DNA of 51,956 nucleotides. It comes from Gemmatimonadaceae bacterium (lineage in GTDB: Bacteria; Gemmatimonadota; Gemmatimonadetes; Gemmatimonadales; Gemmatimonadaceae). This document shows positions 27,642 through 36,440 of the stretch, piece by piece. How positions within the stretch are numbered: the first letter of the stretch is position 1; every line of letters begins with the position of its first letter. The position numbers and the translations under genes are program-made. Where the stretch lies: positions 1-51,956 of the forward strand of contig JANWIF010000049.1 in NCBI GenBank assembly GCA_025450035.1, written 5' to 3'. Under the pieces are notes generated by a model. It was not told the origin of the DNA. It worked only from the letters and a program-made list of their open reading frames with translations, and ran no database searches.

Positions 27642-28751
27642 GTGAAGTGGTCCTGGAAGCTGGGGCGGTTTGCCGGCATCGATGTTCGCGTGCACGCGAC
27701 GTTCCTCATTCTGCTCGCGTGGATCGCCGTGGCCGGATACCGGGCACTCGGCACGGTCACTGGCGCGTTGGGCGAAGTCCTGTTCGTGCTGGCCCTGTTC
27801 GCGTCGGTCGTGCTCCACGAATATGGCCACGCGCTCACGGCGAGGCGTTACGGGGTCGCGACGCGAGAGATCACACTCCTGCCGATCGGCGGTGTGGCCC
27901 AACTCGACCGGATTCCCACGAACCCGCGCCAGGAGCTGGCCATCGCCGTTGCCGGCCCGGCGGTGACGGTGGTGTTGGTCATCGTGCTCTGGCTCGTGCT
28001 CGTCGCGGTTGGCGGTCGCACCGATGCGGGCGCGGTGCTCCAGCCGCACAGTGCGTTCCTGTCGCGGCTGCTGTGGGCGAACATCATTCTGGCCGTCTTC
28101 AACGTGCTCCCCGCCTTCCCGATGGACGGCGGCCGCATCCTACGCGCGGCGCTGGCTATGCGCATGGACTATGCACGGGCGACGCGCATCGCGGCGGAGA
28201 TCGGCAAACTGTTTGCGCTGCTGTTCGGCGCGATTGGCCTGTTCTCGAACCCGTGGCTGGTGCTCATCGCACTGTTCGTGTGGTTGGGCGCGGTCGGAGA
28301 ATCGCAGGCGGTACAGACGCGCTCGATGTTCGAGGGCGTGCCGGTAGAGCGCGTGATGATCCGCGACGTACGCACCCTCGCGCCGGATGATCCCCTCTCC
28401 CGCGCGGCCGGCGAAGTGGTGGCCGGCTTTCAACAGGACTTTCCCGTCGTGCAGGACGGCACGGTGGTGGGTGTGCTCACGCGCGCCGACCTGATGCGCG
28501 CGCTGGCCGGCCACGGTGCTGCCTCACGGGTCTCGGATGCGATGCAGCGGGACTTCCAGGTCGCCGCGCCTAACGAGGATCTCGATCGGGCGTTCGCCCG
28601 CCTCCAGGCCTGCCGGTGTCACACGTTCCCCGTAGTGCAGGATGGCCGCCTGGTGGGCGTGCTCACAGCGGAGAACGTCGGCGAGTTCATGATGGTGCAG
28701 TCCGCGATCGGCGGCCGCCCCGGCGGAGGCGCGGCTCGCAAAGCGAGCTAG
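27642..28751 (+). CDS. Site-2 protease family M50 metalloprotease with two CBS domains
   Basis: A 369-residue integral-membrane zinc protease. The metal motif HEYGH is at 59-63, and the third-ligand motif NVLPAFPMDGGR places Asp at 162. About six hydrophobic segments make up the first 225 residues. Two CBS domains (about 230-345) form the C-terminal half and could sense adenosine nucleotides. Family members cleave transmembrane substrates such as anti-sigma factors. The GTG at 27642 is chosen because AGGAGG at 27631-27636 precedes it by five bases; the longer frame starts in non-coding-like sequence. It is divergent from the BNR gene and convergent with the glycosyltransferase. Confidence 0.93.
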   Translation: MKWSWKLGRFAGIDVRVHATFLILLAWIAVAGYRALGTVTGALGEVLFVLALFASVVLHEYGHALTARRYGVATREITLLPIGGVAQLDRIPTNPRQELAIAVAGPAVTVVLVIVLWLVLVAVGGRTDAGAVLQPHSAFLSRLLWANIILAVFNVLPAFPMDGGRILRAALAMRMDYARATRIAAEIGKLFALLFGAIGLFSNPWLVLIALFVWLGAVGESQAVQTRSMFEGVPVERVMIRDVRTLAPDDPLSRAAGEVVAGFQQDFPVVQDGTVVGVLTRADLMRALAGHGAASRVSDAMQRDFQVAAPNEDLDRAFARLQACRCHTFPVVQDGRLVGVLTAENVGEFMMVQSAIGGRPGGGAARKAS

Positions 28752-28813
28752 TGGACCGCGTCTCAGATATTGGTGGCCCCCGTCGTGCGACCAGGATCTG
28801 AGACGCGATCCAC
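28751..28813. terminator. Bidirectional terminator hairpin between convergent genes
   Basis: An 18-base arm at 28751-28768 pairs with 28796-28813 with one mismatch, around a 27-base loop. The left arm begins at the last base of the protease stop. The - strand glycosyltransferase reads into the structure: its stop is at 28763-28765, so its last dozen or so codons lie in the loop and right arm. Confidence 0.75.
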
Positions 28814-29749
28814 TAGCGCCGACCGGACGCGGTGTCCCAGCCAATAGAGCATGCCCTGGCCGAGGTACCAATAGTGCAACGTCGTGCGGCGGGGCAGGCG
28901 CCATGATCGCACGTCCCTGGCTGCCAATCGCGCGTGGTACGCGAAGTCTGCGTACGCACGCACGCGCATTCCCCCGCCGCGGCCGGGCGCCAGGAGATAC
29001 TTCCCGAATAGGGCGCCGCGGGCCACGGAATACGCGCGTGTCAGATGCCGCGCCTGCGCATCCGTGCGGCGCCCGTGATTGTGGAGCACCAACAGATCGG
29101 GCGAGTACACCATCTTGAGCCCGGCCAGCAACCCGCGGTAGACATAGTCGACATCCTCGCCCGCCCGGGCGGATGTGCCACCGCCTAACGCAATATCGAA
29201 CCATCCCACCGACTCGACGACCCGGCGGCGCATTGCCATGTTGCAGCCGACGATGAGCGACACGGCGTACGGGTCGGCCACCGGCGCACGCTCGCGCGAC
29301 GTCCGGGTGGTCGTCGGTCGGTCGCGCAAGTCGTACAGCTCGACCCGCCCGCCCAGGATGTCGAGCTCGGGGTCGCGCGCAAACTCCGCCCCCGCGACCC
29401 ACAGCCACCGTTGGTCAGTTAGGCAATCGTCATCGGTGAGGCATACCAGCGTGCCGCGGGCCGCGGCCAATCCCGCGGTGCGCGCGCGCGACAGGCCCTG
29501 CCGGGGCTCGCGCACGACGCGCAACGGAAGCGACGACCGATGGTCGGCCAGCAGCGCCGCGGTGCCATCGGTGCTCCCGTTGTCCACGATGACCACTTCC
29601 CAGCGTACCGCCGGCGGAATCTCCAAGCGCAAGAGCTGCGTCAGCGACCGGCCGAGTGCCTCGCACCGGTTCCGCGTACACAGTAGCACCGTCACATCGA
29701 TGCCGCCGTCTGCTGTCGCCCCCGCCGCGGCCGCACTCACGTCGCCCAT
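28763..29749 (-). CDS. Family 2 glycosyltransferase
   Basis: A 328-residue GT-A-fold glycosyltransferase. It begins VTVLLCTRNRCEALGRSL, has the nucleotide-binding VDNGSTDGT at 55-63, the metal-binding DDD at 106-108, and a later GEDVDYVYR acceptor-site motif. No transmembrane domain is clear, so it probably acts at the membrane's inner face, building a repeat unit. The ATG at 29749 overlaps the end of the pyruvyl transferase gene by 13 bases. It is the last gene of the polysaccharide operon. Its extreme C-terminus is encoded by the terminator stem-loop. Sugar donor unknown. Confidence 0.9.
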   Translation of the reverse strand: MGDVSAAAAGATADGGIDVTVLLCTRNRCEALGRSLTQLLRLEIPPAVRWEVVIVDNGSTDGTAALLADHRSSLPLRVVREPRQGLSRARTAGLAAARGTLVCLTDDDCLTDQRWLWVAGAEFARDPELDILGGRVELYDLRDRPTTTRTSRERAPVADPYAVSLIVGCNMAMRRRVVESVGWFDIALGGGTSARAGEDVDYVYRGLLAGLKMVYSPDLLVLHNHGRRTDAQARHLTRAYSVARGALFGKYLLAPGRGGGMRVRAYADFAYHARLAARDVRSWRLPRRTTLHYWYLGQGMLYWLGHRVRSALVDRVSDPGRTTGATNI

Positions 29750-30780
29750 TGGGCCACCGCCTCGAGCGCCTGCGACGGAGTCTCCGCCCACCGCGCGAGC
29801 GTCGCATCGCTCGTCCACGTCTCGTAGAACTGACGCACCTTGCCGTAGTTGTTGTCCAGGACCGCGTGCGGAATGCCGAGTAGCAGGCTCAGAATGTGGC
29901 CGTGCAACCGGTCGGTGATCACGGCGCGCCCTCCGGCCAGCATGGCGCACCCCGCGCGGAATCGCTGGCCGGCGCTCCACGTCGCCAAACGCCCCAACAC
30001 GGGTGAGGCCCGTTCCAGCACGCGCGGGTGCGATCCGATCCACTCGCGCAGTAAGCGCTCGCTGCGCTCGAGCAGGGTTCGCCGCCGCGACGTCCAGTCG
30101 ATGGTGGCAAACTCTACCGGCCGAGCGCTTGGCGACGCCTCTCGGTCACGCCGCGCGAGCCAGACGATCGATGTGCGCACGCTGGTGCGACGCGGGAGCG
30201 GCCCCAGCGCGAATGCCATGTCCGGACAGAGCGCACACGGCGCGCGGAACGCCGATCGGGCGGCGTCCAGGCTGTGCGCGTCGCGCAGCAGCATGGTGAA
30301 CCGCGGATGCGCGTCGAATGCCGCCCGCGCCTCGTCGAGCGCTGAGGTACGAGCGTAGTACATCGTTTGGGGCAGCTGAATCACCCGTGTGTCGGGAAAG
30401 TCGGCCAACACCCGGTGGCGGAATTCCTCCGTGCGCGGCCACAGGTCTCCCAGGTTCCCGCCGCCGGAGAGCAGGATGACACCATCGCCTAACCGCCTGG
30501 CCAGCGCCGGACGAGAGTACGTGTCGATGCTGCACACATAGCACACGTGCTTCCCAGCGCGGTGGAGAAGCGCGAGCGTTCCCATCAAGATGGCGCTGTC
30601 GCCGATATTCTCGTGCACAGGCACATCGAGCAGTGCCACGCGCGTCACGTCGCGAAGCAGCGGCCGCACCGTCGCATCGATCCGCGCGCGCAGCGTGTCG
30701 ACGAGCGCCGCCGCCTTACTCACCGCGAGTGCCACACCGTCCGCTGGCTGTTCTCCATCGGGCGCCGGCCGCGTGTTCAT
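29737..30780 (-). CDS. Polysaccharide pyruvyl transferase family protein
   Basis: A 347-residue protein of the polysaccharide pyruvyl transferase family (CsaB/EpsI/EpsO-like), which attaches ketal pyruvate from phosphoenolpyruvate to a sugar of a surface polymer. Recognisable blocks are the N-terminal VHENIGDSAILMG, the Gly-rich LLSGGGNLGDLWP, VIQLPQTMYY, and the C-terminal VITDRLHGHILSLLLGIPHAVLDNNYGK, which is the diagnostic His-containing motif. It overlaps the ATP-binding gene upstream by four bases and the glycosyltransferase downstream by 13. The pyruvylated residue would make an acidic surface polymer, possibly a capsule or cell-wall glycan; that is inference. Confidence 0.92.
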   Translation of the reverse strand: MNTRPAPDGEQPADGVALAVSKAAALVDTLRARIDATVRPLLRDVTRVALLDVPVHENIGDSAILMGTLALLHRAGKHVCYVCSIDTYSRPALARRLGDGVILLSGGGNLGDLWPRTEEFRHRVLADFPDTRVIQLPQTMYYARTSALDEARAAFDAHPRFTMLLRDAHSLDAARSAFRAPCALCPDMAFALGPLPRRTSVRTSIVWLARRDREASPSARPVEFATIDWTSRRRTLLERSERLLREWIGSHPRVLERASPVLGRLATWSAGQRFRAGCAMLAGGRAVITDRLHGHILSLLLGIPHAVLDNNYGKVRQFYETWTSDATLARWAETPSQALEAVAQWAT

Positions 30781-32024
30781 GTGCGGCCGCTGCCCGAGCG
30801 CGTGCCGCCCGCTCCGTTAGACCGCGGAGCCGTGCCGATTGCGACGAGTTGCGCGCGCGGCAACAGATGCGCGGTGCCGCTGAAGGCCAACGCGCCAGGT
30901 TGCACCTGGAGGGTGACGCCCGGCCCGGACGCCAGATCGCGATGTGTGACGTGGTCCCACACACCGATCTCCAACGAGTACACACCGGGCGCGACGTTGA
31001 ATTGCAGATCCACGTCCAACTCGAATGGGCCCTGTGCGGGTAGTGTCGCGCCGCACGCGCTCGCCGTCGCAGTGAACACGAGTCGTCCGGTCGAGAGCGC
31101 GCGAACACGCAGCGAGCAGTCGCGCGGGCCCGGACGGTCCCCATGCACCGATCCGCTGATCCGGAATTGCGACCGCTCCCCGGCGCGCACCGGAAGGGCC
31201 GACGTGAGCACGAGTGCATCCAATACGACAGGCGACACGGCGCTCGCCGCTGGATCGCCGGGCCGTTCACGTTCCAGATAGGCTTCGATGCACTCGGTGG
31301 GCGACCCGCGCCGCACGACCTGCCCGCGATCCAGTAAGAGGGCGTGCGTGCACAACGACGCAATGCGGTCGAGCTGGTGCGACACCAGCACGACGGGGAT
31401 CCCGCTCCGGCACATCTCCTGGATCCGGTCGAATGCCTTTTGTTGGAATCGCATGTCGCCCACCGACAGCACCTCGTCGATCACGAGCACGTCGGGATTG
31501 ATGTGCGCGGCGATCGCAAAGCCCAACCGTGCATTCATGCCGTTCGAGTATCGTTTCACCGGGGTATCGATGAACGACTCGATCTCCGCGAACGCGACGA
31601 TCTCATCGAAGCGGCGCGCGATCTCGGTGCGTTTCATTCCGAGAATCGCCCCCTGCAGAAAGACATTTTCTCGACCGGTGAGATCCGGATGGAATCCCGC
31701 CGCGACCTCGATCAGCGCTCCCGCACGTCCGGTGATCGCACACGCGCCGCGCGTGGGCACCAGGATGCGCGTGAGCAGTTTCAGGATCGTGGACTTGCCC
31801 GCGCCGTTAGGCCCGAGGATGCCCAGCGCCTCACCGGGACGCACCTCGAAGGAGACGTCGCGCACCGCCCAGAACTCTTCGCCGGACAGCTCGCGCCGCG
31901 ATGGTGCGCGGCGCGCTAGGCGCCGGGCGGCGGCCGGGATGAGATCGCGGAGACTGTCGTGCAGCTCGCCGCGGGCGAACTTTTTCCAGACCTCGTGGAA
32001 CGCGATGCGCGGCTCGGTGGTCAT
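30777..32024 (-). CDS. wzt: ABC transporter ATP-binding protein with C-terminal glycan-binding domain, Wzt-like
   Basis: A 415-residue ATPase of the O-antigen/teichoic-acid exporter type. Walker A GPNGAGKS is at 71-78, the signature is the Wzt-type YSNGMNARLGFA, Walker B is VLVIDEV, and the H-loop appears as LVSHQ. After about residue 260 a beta-sandwich follows, ending near 395. In Wzt proteins this domain recognises the finished non-reducing end of the glycan, so export is coupled to a terminal modification. Pyruvate could be such a mark, given the pyruvyl transferase next door; this is inference. Start is the ATG at 32024, six bases after the permease stop. Confidence 0.92.
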   Translation of the reverse strand: MTTEPRIAFHEVWKKFARGELHDSLRDLIPAAARRLARRAPSRRELSGEEFWAVRDVSFEVRPGEALGILGPNGAGKSTILKLLTRILVPTRGACAITGRAGALIEVAAGFHPDLTGRENVFLQGAILGMKRTEIARRFDEIVAFAEIESFIDTPVKRYSNGMNARLGFAIAAHINPDVLVIDEVLSVGDMRFQQKAFDRIQEMCRSGIPVVLVSHQLDRIASLCTHALLLDRGQVVRRGSPTECIEAYLERERPGDPAASAVSPVVLDALVLTSALPVRAGERSQFRISGSVHGDRPGPRDCSLRVRALSTGRLVFTATASACGATLPAQGPFELDVDLQFNVAPGVYSLEIGVWDHVTHRDLASGPGVTLQVQPGALAFSGTAHLLPRAQLVAIGTAPRSNGAGGTRSGSGRT

Positions 32025-32030
32025 GTCGGC

Positions 32031-32933
32031 TCAGACATACTCGGCGAACAGACCTTCCGAGCGGTGAAAGATCAACGCGCTTCCCAGCAGGCCCACGACG
32101 GCCCATCCCGCACCGTACGCCAGATACCAGGGGCTCCACGCCAGGATGTCGTGCGCGCCCGCGTGGACGATCAGCGGAACGAGCAGGTTGTGCCCGTCGA
32201 CCACGCTCAGGCGCAACCCCTCGAGCAATGGCGCCAGCGGGTTGAGCATCATGAGCCTCGCGCCTAACGGGCCGAACATGCGAGGCTCGAAGAAGACCGG
32301 CGTGAAGAAGATCCCGACCGTGAGCATCACCTGCACGATGTACTTCACGTCCCGAAAGAACAGATTCGCGCACCCCAGGAACAGCGCCGCGCCCGCCGTC
32401 ACGCAGACAATGAGCAGTGCCAGCACCGGCGCCCAGAGCGCGGCGAGCCCGTAGTGCACACCCAGCAGCGGGAGCGCGAGGGCCACCGTGATCGCACCGA
32501 TGGTCGAGTCGAATCCTTGCGCCAACACGGCCGACAGCGGAAGAACTTCGCGAGGGAAATAGATCTTGGAGACCAGCGCCAGATTGCCGGTCAAACTGCT
32601 CGTGGCAAACCCGATGGCGCCCACGAAGAACGCCCATGGTAACGCCTTCACCGCCATCCCCGCGATCTCCGCGGTTTTCACGTGCCCGCCGCCCATGTAC
32701 GCCATGGCGTAGCGAACCAGCGTGCCCGCCGCCACGATCAGCGCCGGCATCAGGATCGCCCACGCGAAGCCCATCACGGCCTGCTTGTACCGGATGCGGA
32801 TGTCGCGCAACATCAGTTCGTACAACAGATCCCGGTATCGCCACAGTTCGTCGACCGCGATCACACGAAGATCGCCGAACACGGAGCGCCGGGGTGCGGG
32901 CGGAAGGTCGGTGGTGAGAGCGAGATCGGTCAT
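32031..32933 (-). CDS. wzm: ABC-2 type polysaccharide export permease, Wzm-like
   Basis: A 300-residue ABC-2 permease with about six membrane helices. The N-terminal cytoplasmic segment YRDLLYELMLRDIRIRYKQAVMGFAWAILMP is the hallmark of polysaccharide exporters (Wzm/TagG). KIYFPREVLPLSAV is the conserved loop after the second helix pair. It pairs with the ATP-binding protein encoded six bases downstream, forming the channel that moves undecaprenol-linked glycan across the inner membrane. It is the first gene of the operon; its promoter must lie within 32934-33136, which it shares with the divergent kinase-like gene. Confidence 0.92.
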   Translation of the reverse strand: MTDLALTTDLPPAPRRSVFGDLRVIAVDELWRYRDLLYELMLRDIRIRYKQAVMGFAWAILMPALIVAAGTLVRYAMAYMGGGHVKTAEIAGMAVKALPWAFFVGAIGFATSSLTGNLALVSKIYFPREVLPLSAVLAQGFDSTIGAITVALALPLLGVHYGLAALWAPVLALLIVCVTAGAALFLGCANLFFRDVKYIVQVMLTVGIFFTPVFFEPRMFGPLGARLMMLNPLAPLLEGLRLSVVDGHNLLVPLIVHAGAHDILAWSPWYLAYGAGWAVVGLLGSALIFHRSEGLFAEYV

Positions 32934-33136
32934 GCGGACGTGGAAAGACGGGGCGGCGGTGCGCGCCCATCGCGTGTCCTGCGTGGCGCAGCTATCATGC
33001 CACGGTCGTGCTCGGATGATACGGCCCCTCGACCGCCGGCAACAGTCATCCCGCCTTTCTCATGGTCGCCGAACGTGTTGCGGTGGCATGATATTGCAGG
33101 GCTGCACGCCACGAATCGCCGCTCGAGGACCACATC

Positions 33137-33820
33137 GTGATCGAGACCGTGCCTTCCCGTGTTCCGACCGGCACCGCCGGCGAAACTTCACCATTCGATA
33201 CCGCGTGGACCAACGTGCGTGACGCGCTCCTTTGCGGGTTGACCCACTCCCTCAGCAATCGTGTAATGGCCATCGCCACGCTCGCCGAGCTGGCGTCAGG
33301 CCCAACGCCGGAGCCGCGAGCGGGCGAGGTGCTGTCTGCGGAGTCTCACCGGTTGGATGCACTCTTGCGACAGTTCCGAATGTTGTGCGCAACGGATCCC
33401 GCGCAGTGCGAGCCGGTACACCTCGGCGATCTGCTGCCGTCGTTGGTCGCGCTGAGTACGCGGCATCCAGAGGCGACCGACCTGCCGTGCGAGCTCGACG
33501 TGGACACGGGAGCGCAACCGGCGTGGGGCGATCCGGCTTGCATCCAACGAGTCGTCCTCACGTTGATCGTCGCGGCCACGCGCGCGGCGCGGCGCATGGC
33601 CGTGCCCGTGGTCCGATTGCGTGTGTGGGGCGATGATCGAACGACGATCGTGAGCGCGTGTGTGGAGCGTGGTGGCGCGGGACGTGCCGAGCCTACCCGC
33701 GTCCAACCGGTTCCGGCGCCTGGAACGCACCCGATTCGCATTATCGAACCGCTGGACGGCGGCGTACGCTACGAACTGATCCTGCCGGCGCTCGTCGAGG
33801 CGCGGCGGCGCGGCGTGTGA
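33137..33820 (+). CDS. Degenerate histidine-kinase-like protein (DHp-like, no ATP-binding motifs)
   Basis: A 227-residue protein that looks like a kinase core without its catalytic parts. LTHSLSNRVMAIATLAEL (His37) resembles the phosphoacceptor helix of HisKA/ChpT-type phosphotransferases. The following domain has the layout of an HATPase, with AWGDPACIQRVVLTLIVAATRAA in the N-box position. It lacks the N-box Asn and the DxGxG glycine boxes. It may therefore be a phosphotransferase or a scaffold rather than an autokinase. It lies tail to tail with the sigma-factor gene, 13 bases away, and close to the NtrC-type regulator gene. Start is the GTG at 33137. Family assignment is tentative. Confidence 0.6.
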   Translation: MIETVPSRVPTGTAGETSPFDTAWTNVRDALLCGLTHSLSNRVMAIATLAELASGPTPEPRAGEVLSAESHRLDALLRQFRMLCATDPAQCEPVHLGDLLPSLVALSTRHPEATDLPCELDVDTGAQPAWGDPACIQRVVLTLIVAATRAARRMAVPVVRLRVWGDDRTTIVSACVERGGAGRAEPTRVQPVPAPGTHPIRIIEPLDGGVRYELILPALVEARRRGV

Positions 33821-33833
33821 CGCCGTCGTGCCG

Positions 33834-34601
33834 TTAGGCCACGAGTGTCCGCGACGGCGCCAGCGCCGCGCGCAGGCGGACGATGGCCTTCTGCTTGATC
33901 TGCGACACGCGCGACTCGGTGACGTCGAGCACGCGCGCGATGTCGGACAGCTTCAGCGCTTCCAGATAATACAGCGTCAGCACGCGACGCTCCACCGCCG
34001 GGAGCTCGAGTACCGCGGCGCTCAGTAATTGGAGCTCTTGCTCGCGCGTGATATGCTCTTCGACGCCTGGCTCGCCCTCGCCATCGCCGGCGGCGAGCGT
34101 CTCGGCCAGTGTCGGGTGCTCGCCGTCTTCGCCGGCCACCGTCTCGTCGAGGCCGACATGCATCGTGCACGCCGCGTCCAGTTGCCACCGACTCACCGTT
34201 TCGACGTCGACGCCCAATCGCATGGCGGTCTCGCCAGTTCGCGGCGCCCGTCCCAGCTCGTGTCCTAACGCCTCCTGAGCCGCGCTCAACAATCGCGCGC
34301 GGCGACGGACCGACGACGGCACGTGGTCCAGTCGCCGAAGGTCGTCGATGATGGCGCCGTGAATGCGCGGCACCGCGTACGTGCTGAAGGCGTGCCCACG
34401 CGTAACGTCGAACCGGTCCAGCGCATCGGCAAGACCGAGCGTGCCCGCGCTCAACAATTCATCGAGCTCCACAGCGCCACCCAACCGACGGTGGACACCG
34501 CGAGCGACGTGATGCACGAGGTTCAGGTGGCCCGCGATCAACTGCTCGCGAGCGTTCTCGTCGCCGGTCCTGAACCGCTGCCACAGTTCCGCGTCCAACA
34601 T
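33834..34601 (-). CDS. fliA: RNA polymerase sigma factor, FliA/WhiG (sigma-28) type
   Basis: A 255-residue sigma-70 family factor of the sigma-28 group. Region 2 shows LDELLSAGTLGLADALDRFD and HAFSTYAVPRIHGAIIDDLRRLDHVPSSVRR, near-diagnostic for FliA/WhiG. Region 3 (ARLLSAAQEALGHELGRAPRTGETAMRLGV) and region 4 (LPAVERRVLTLYYLEALKLSDIARVLDVTESRVSQIKQKA) follow. An acidic stretch separates 3 and 4. Its presence agrees with the near-consensus sigma-28 promoter at 36407-36433 before a FlgM-like ORF. The start is the ATG at 34601, with no strong ribosome site. No flagellar structural genes are in the window, so a motility role is inferred. Confidence 0.9.
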   Translation of the reverse strand: MLDAELWQRFRTGDENAREQLIAGHLNLVHHVARGVHRRLGGAVELDELLSAGTLGLADALDRFDVTRGHAFSTYAVPRIHGAIIDDLRRLDHVPSSVRRRARLLSAAQEALGHELGRAPRTGETAMRLGVDVETVSRWQLDAACTMHVGLDETVAGEDGEHPTLAETLAAGDGEGEPGVEEHITREQELQLLSAAVLELPAVERRVLTLYYLEALKLSDIARVLDVTESRVSQIKQKAIVRLRAALAPSRTLVA

Positions 34602-34893
34602 GCTGCCTTTGCGTTGAGGGCCTCACAAAGGCGCCCATCGCGCGCTTTGCTGGACCTCACCAAGGCAACCGACGCGCCACGCCATGACGGTCCGGACCGC
34701 CGCATCCCGTCGCGATGCCCACGGTCGCGCAACGTGCAGCCACCGATGGAGTTGGGCGTGGGGCCAAGCCCCGCTGACAGGCGCTCGCGAGGAACACCGC
34801 GGCCCGTGCGAGGCGACCAAGAACGGCCGCGCGGCAGAAACTGCCCAACCGGGCCGGGCACGAGTTGCCGCCGGCGCCCGGAAGGCCGCACCC
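34602..34893. other. Intergenic region upstream of the sigma factor gene
   Basis: Lies between the end of the NtrC-type gene and the sigma gene, both on the - strand. I see no gene, RNA or clear promoter in it; it presumably carries the sigma gene's promoter. Confidence 0.5.
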
Positions 34894-36297
34894 TCACTCG
34901 GCGGCGGTCTGACCGCGTGGCGGGCCGTTCAGTTTGTAGCGGAGCGTGCGAACACTGATGCCCAACAACCCGGCGGCGCGCGTCCGGTTCGAGCGCGTGA
35001 CCTGCAACGCACGGGCGATCAGTGCCTCTTCGGCCTCGGCCAGGCTCAACGTCGTAAGAAGCACACCGTCCGGGGAAGCGCCATGTGATGGTGCTGGCGT
35101 GGTTCCATTCGTGGGCGCCGGTCTCATGTCGCGGAACGTGTCGGCGTCGAGCGCACGCGCCTGGAGCACCGTGTCGGAGCTCAGAATCACCGCGCGCTCG
35201 ATGACGTGTTGCAGCTCGCGCACGTTCCCTGGCCACTGATGGCGCTGCAATACGCACAACGCCTCGGGCGCGATTCCCGTGATCTCCTTCCCCGATTCCG
35301 CCGCCGCGCGCACGGCAAAACGCTGGGCAAGCATCGGCACATCCTCGAGCCGCTCGCGCAACGGCGGAATGCGCACTGGAATCACGCTCAGCCGGAAGAA
35401 GAGATCTTGCCGGAAGCGTCCGGCAGCTGTTTCCGCCGCCAGATCACGGTTAGTCGTCGCAATCACGCGCACATCAACGCGGATCGGCGAGGTACCACCC
35501 ACGCGCTCGAACTCCTGCTCCTGCAGCACGCGCAGCAACTTGGCTTGGAGGTCGAGGCGCATTTCGGAGATCTCATCAAGCAGCAGCGTGCCGCCGTGCG
35601 AACGCTCGAACGCGCCTTCGACACGCTTCACCGCACCCGTGAAGGCGCCGCGCTCGTGCCCGAACAGCGCGCTCTCCACGAGGCCTTCCGGCAGCGCCGC
35701 ACAGTTCAGCTTGATGAATGGGCGATCGCGTCGGTCACTCAACTCGTGAATCGCGCGCGCGAATAACTCTTTGCCCGTTCCTGATTCTCCCTGCAAGAGC
35801 ACCGTGGCGCGCGTGGGCGCTGCAGTGGCGGCGGCCTGCAGCGCGCGGCGAATAGCCGGGCTCTCACCAATGATCTGACGCTCGCTCCGCGCTTCCATCA
35901 CTTCCCGCCGCAACGCCGCGTTCTCACGGCGCAAGCGGACGAACTCCAATGCCTGAGCTACGGCGAGCTCGAGTTGGGCGGTGCGCACAGGTTTGGTGAT
36001 GTAGTCCACAGCGCCCGCCTTGATCGATGCCACGGCGTGCTCGATGCTGGCGTAACCCGTGATCATGATCAGCGGCGTGTCGTAGCCCTCGCGCTCGAGC
36101 AGCTCCAGGAGTTCGAGGCCCGTCATCCCCGGCATGCGAGAGTCGGAGATGATCAGGTCGACGTCGCCGCGCGCGAGCATAGCAAGCGCCTCGGGCACGT
36201 TGGCCGCGTTCAGCGGCTGATGCCCGGCTTGCTTCAGCGAGTCTGCCAGGAGCAGAGAAATCGCCGGATCGTCGTCGACACAGAGTACGGTAGCCAT
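34894..36297 (-). CDS. Sigma-54-dependent response regulator, NtrC family
   Basis: A 467-residue regulator with three domains. The receiver has acidic CVDDDP and the phosphoacceptor D52 in ISDSRMPG. The AAA+ domain begins at about 145 with Walker A GESGTGKE, the sigma-54-contact loop GAFTGA and the Walker B-type LLLDEIS. A Fis-type helix-turn-helix follows at the C-terminus (RAAGLLGISVRTLRYKLNG). All catalytic motifs are intact, so it should activate sigma-54 promoters when phosphorylated. Start choice is the ATG at 36297; a GTG at 36315 would add six residues. No cognate kinase lies next to it apart from the degenerate one at 33137. Confidence 0.94.
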   Translation of the reverse strand: MATVLCVDDDPAISLLLADSLKQAGHQPLNAANVPEALAMLARGDVDLIISDSRMPGMTGLELLELLEREGYDTPLIMITGYASIEHAVASIKAGAVDYITKPVRTAQLELAVAQALEFVRLRRENAALRREVMEARSERQIIGESPAIRRALQAAATAAPTRATVLLQGESGTGKELFARAIHELSDRRDRPFIKLNCAALPEGLVESALFGHERGAFTGAVKRVEGAFERSHGGTLLLDEISEMRLDLQAKLLRVLQEQEFERVGGTSPIRVDVRVIATTNRDLAAETAAGRFRQDLFFRLSVIPVRIPPLRERLEDVPMLAQRFAVRAAAESGKEITGIAPEALCVLQRHQWPGNVRELQHVIERAVILSSDTVLQARALDADTFRDMRPAPTNGTTPAPSHGASPDGVLLTTLSLAEAEEALIARALQVTRSNRTRAAGLLGISVRTLRYKLNGPPRGQTAAE

Positions 36298-36406
36298 CGC
36301 CCCAAAGACGCCCACCCGAGGCAGTCGGCAACGATTTCCGAGACGCCTGTGCCGCCCGGCAATGCTGGGGTCGTGCTTTCGAGCGGGGACTCGTTGTAGC
36401 GGGCGC

Positions 36407-36433
36407 TAAAGTTTCTGGCGAGCCAACCGATGA
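36407..36433 (+). promoter_or_regulatory. Sigma-28 promoter upstream of the FlgM-like ORF
   Basis: TAAAGTTT at 36407-36414, an 11-base spacer, and ACCGATGA at 36426-36433. The enterobacterial FliA consensus is TAAAGTTT-N11-GCCGATAA, so 14 of 16 bases match with the correct spacing. Transcription would begin near 36440. Confidence 0.75.
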
Positions 36434-36440
36434 TCCTGGC

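Noticed and set aside
33084-33098. TGGCATG-N3-TTGCA resembling a sigma-54 -24/-12 promoter before the degenerate kinase gene
   Set aside because: The spacing between GG and GC is one base too short for sigma-54, which tolerates little change in it. The nearby NtrC-type gene made it tempting.
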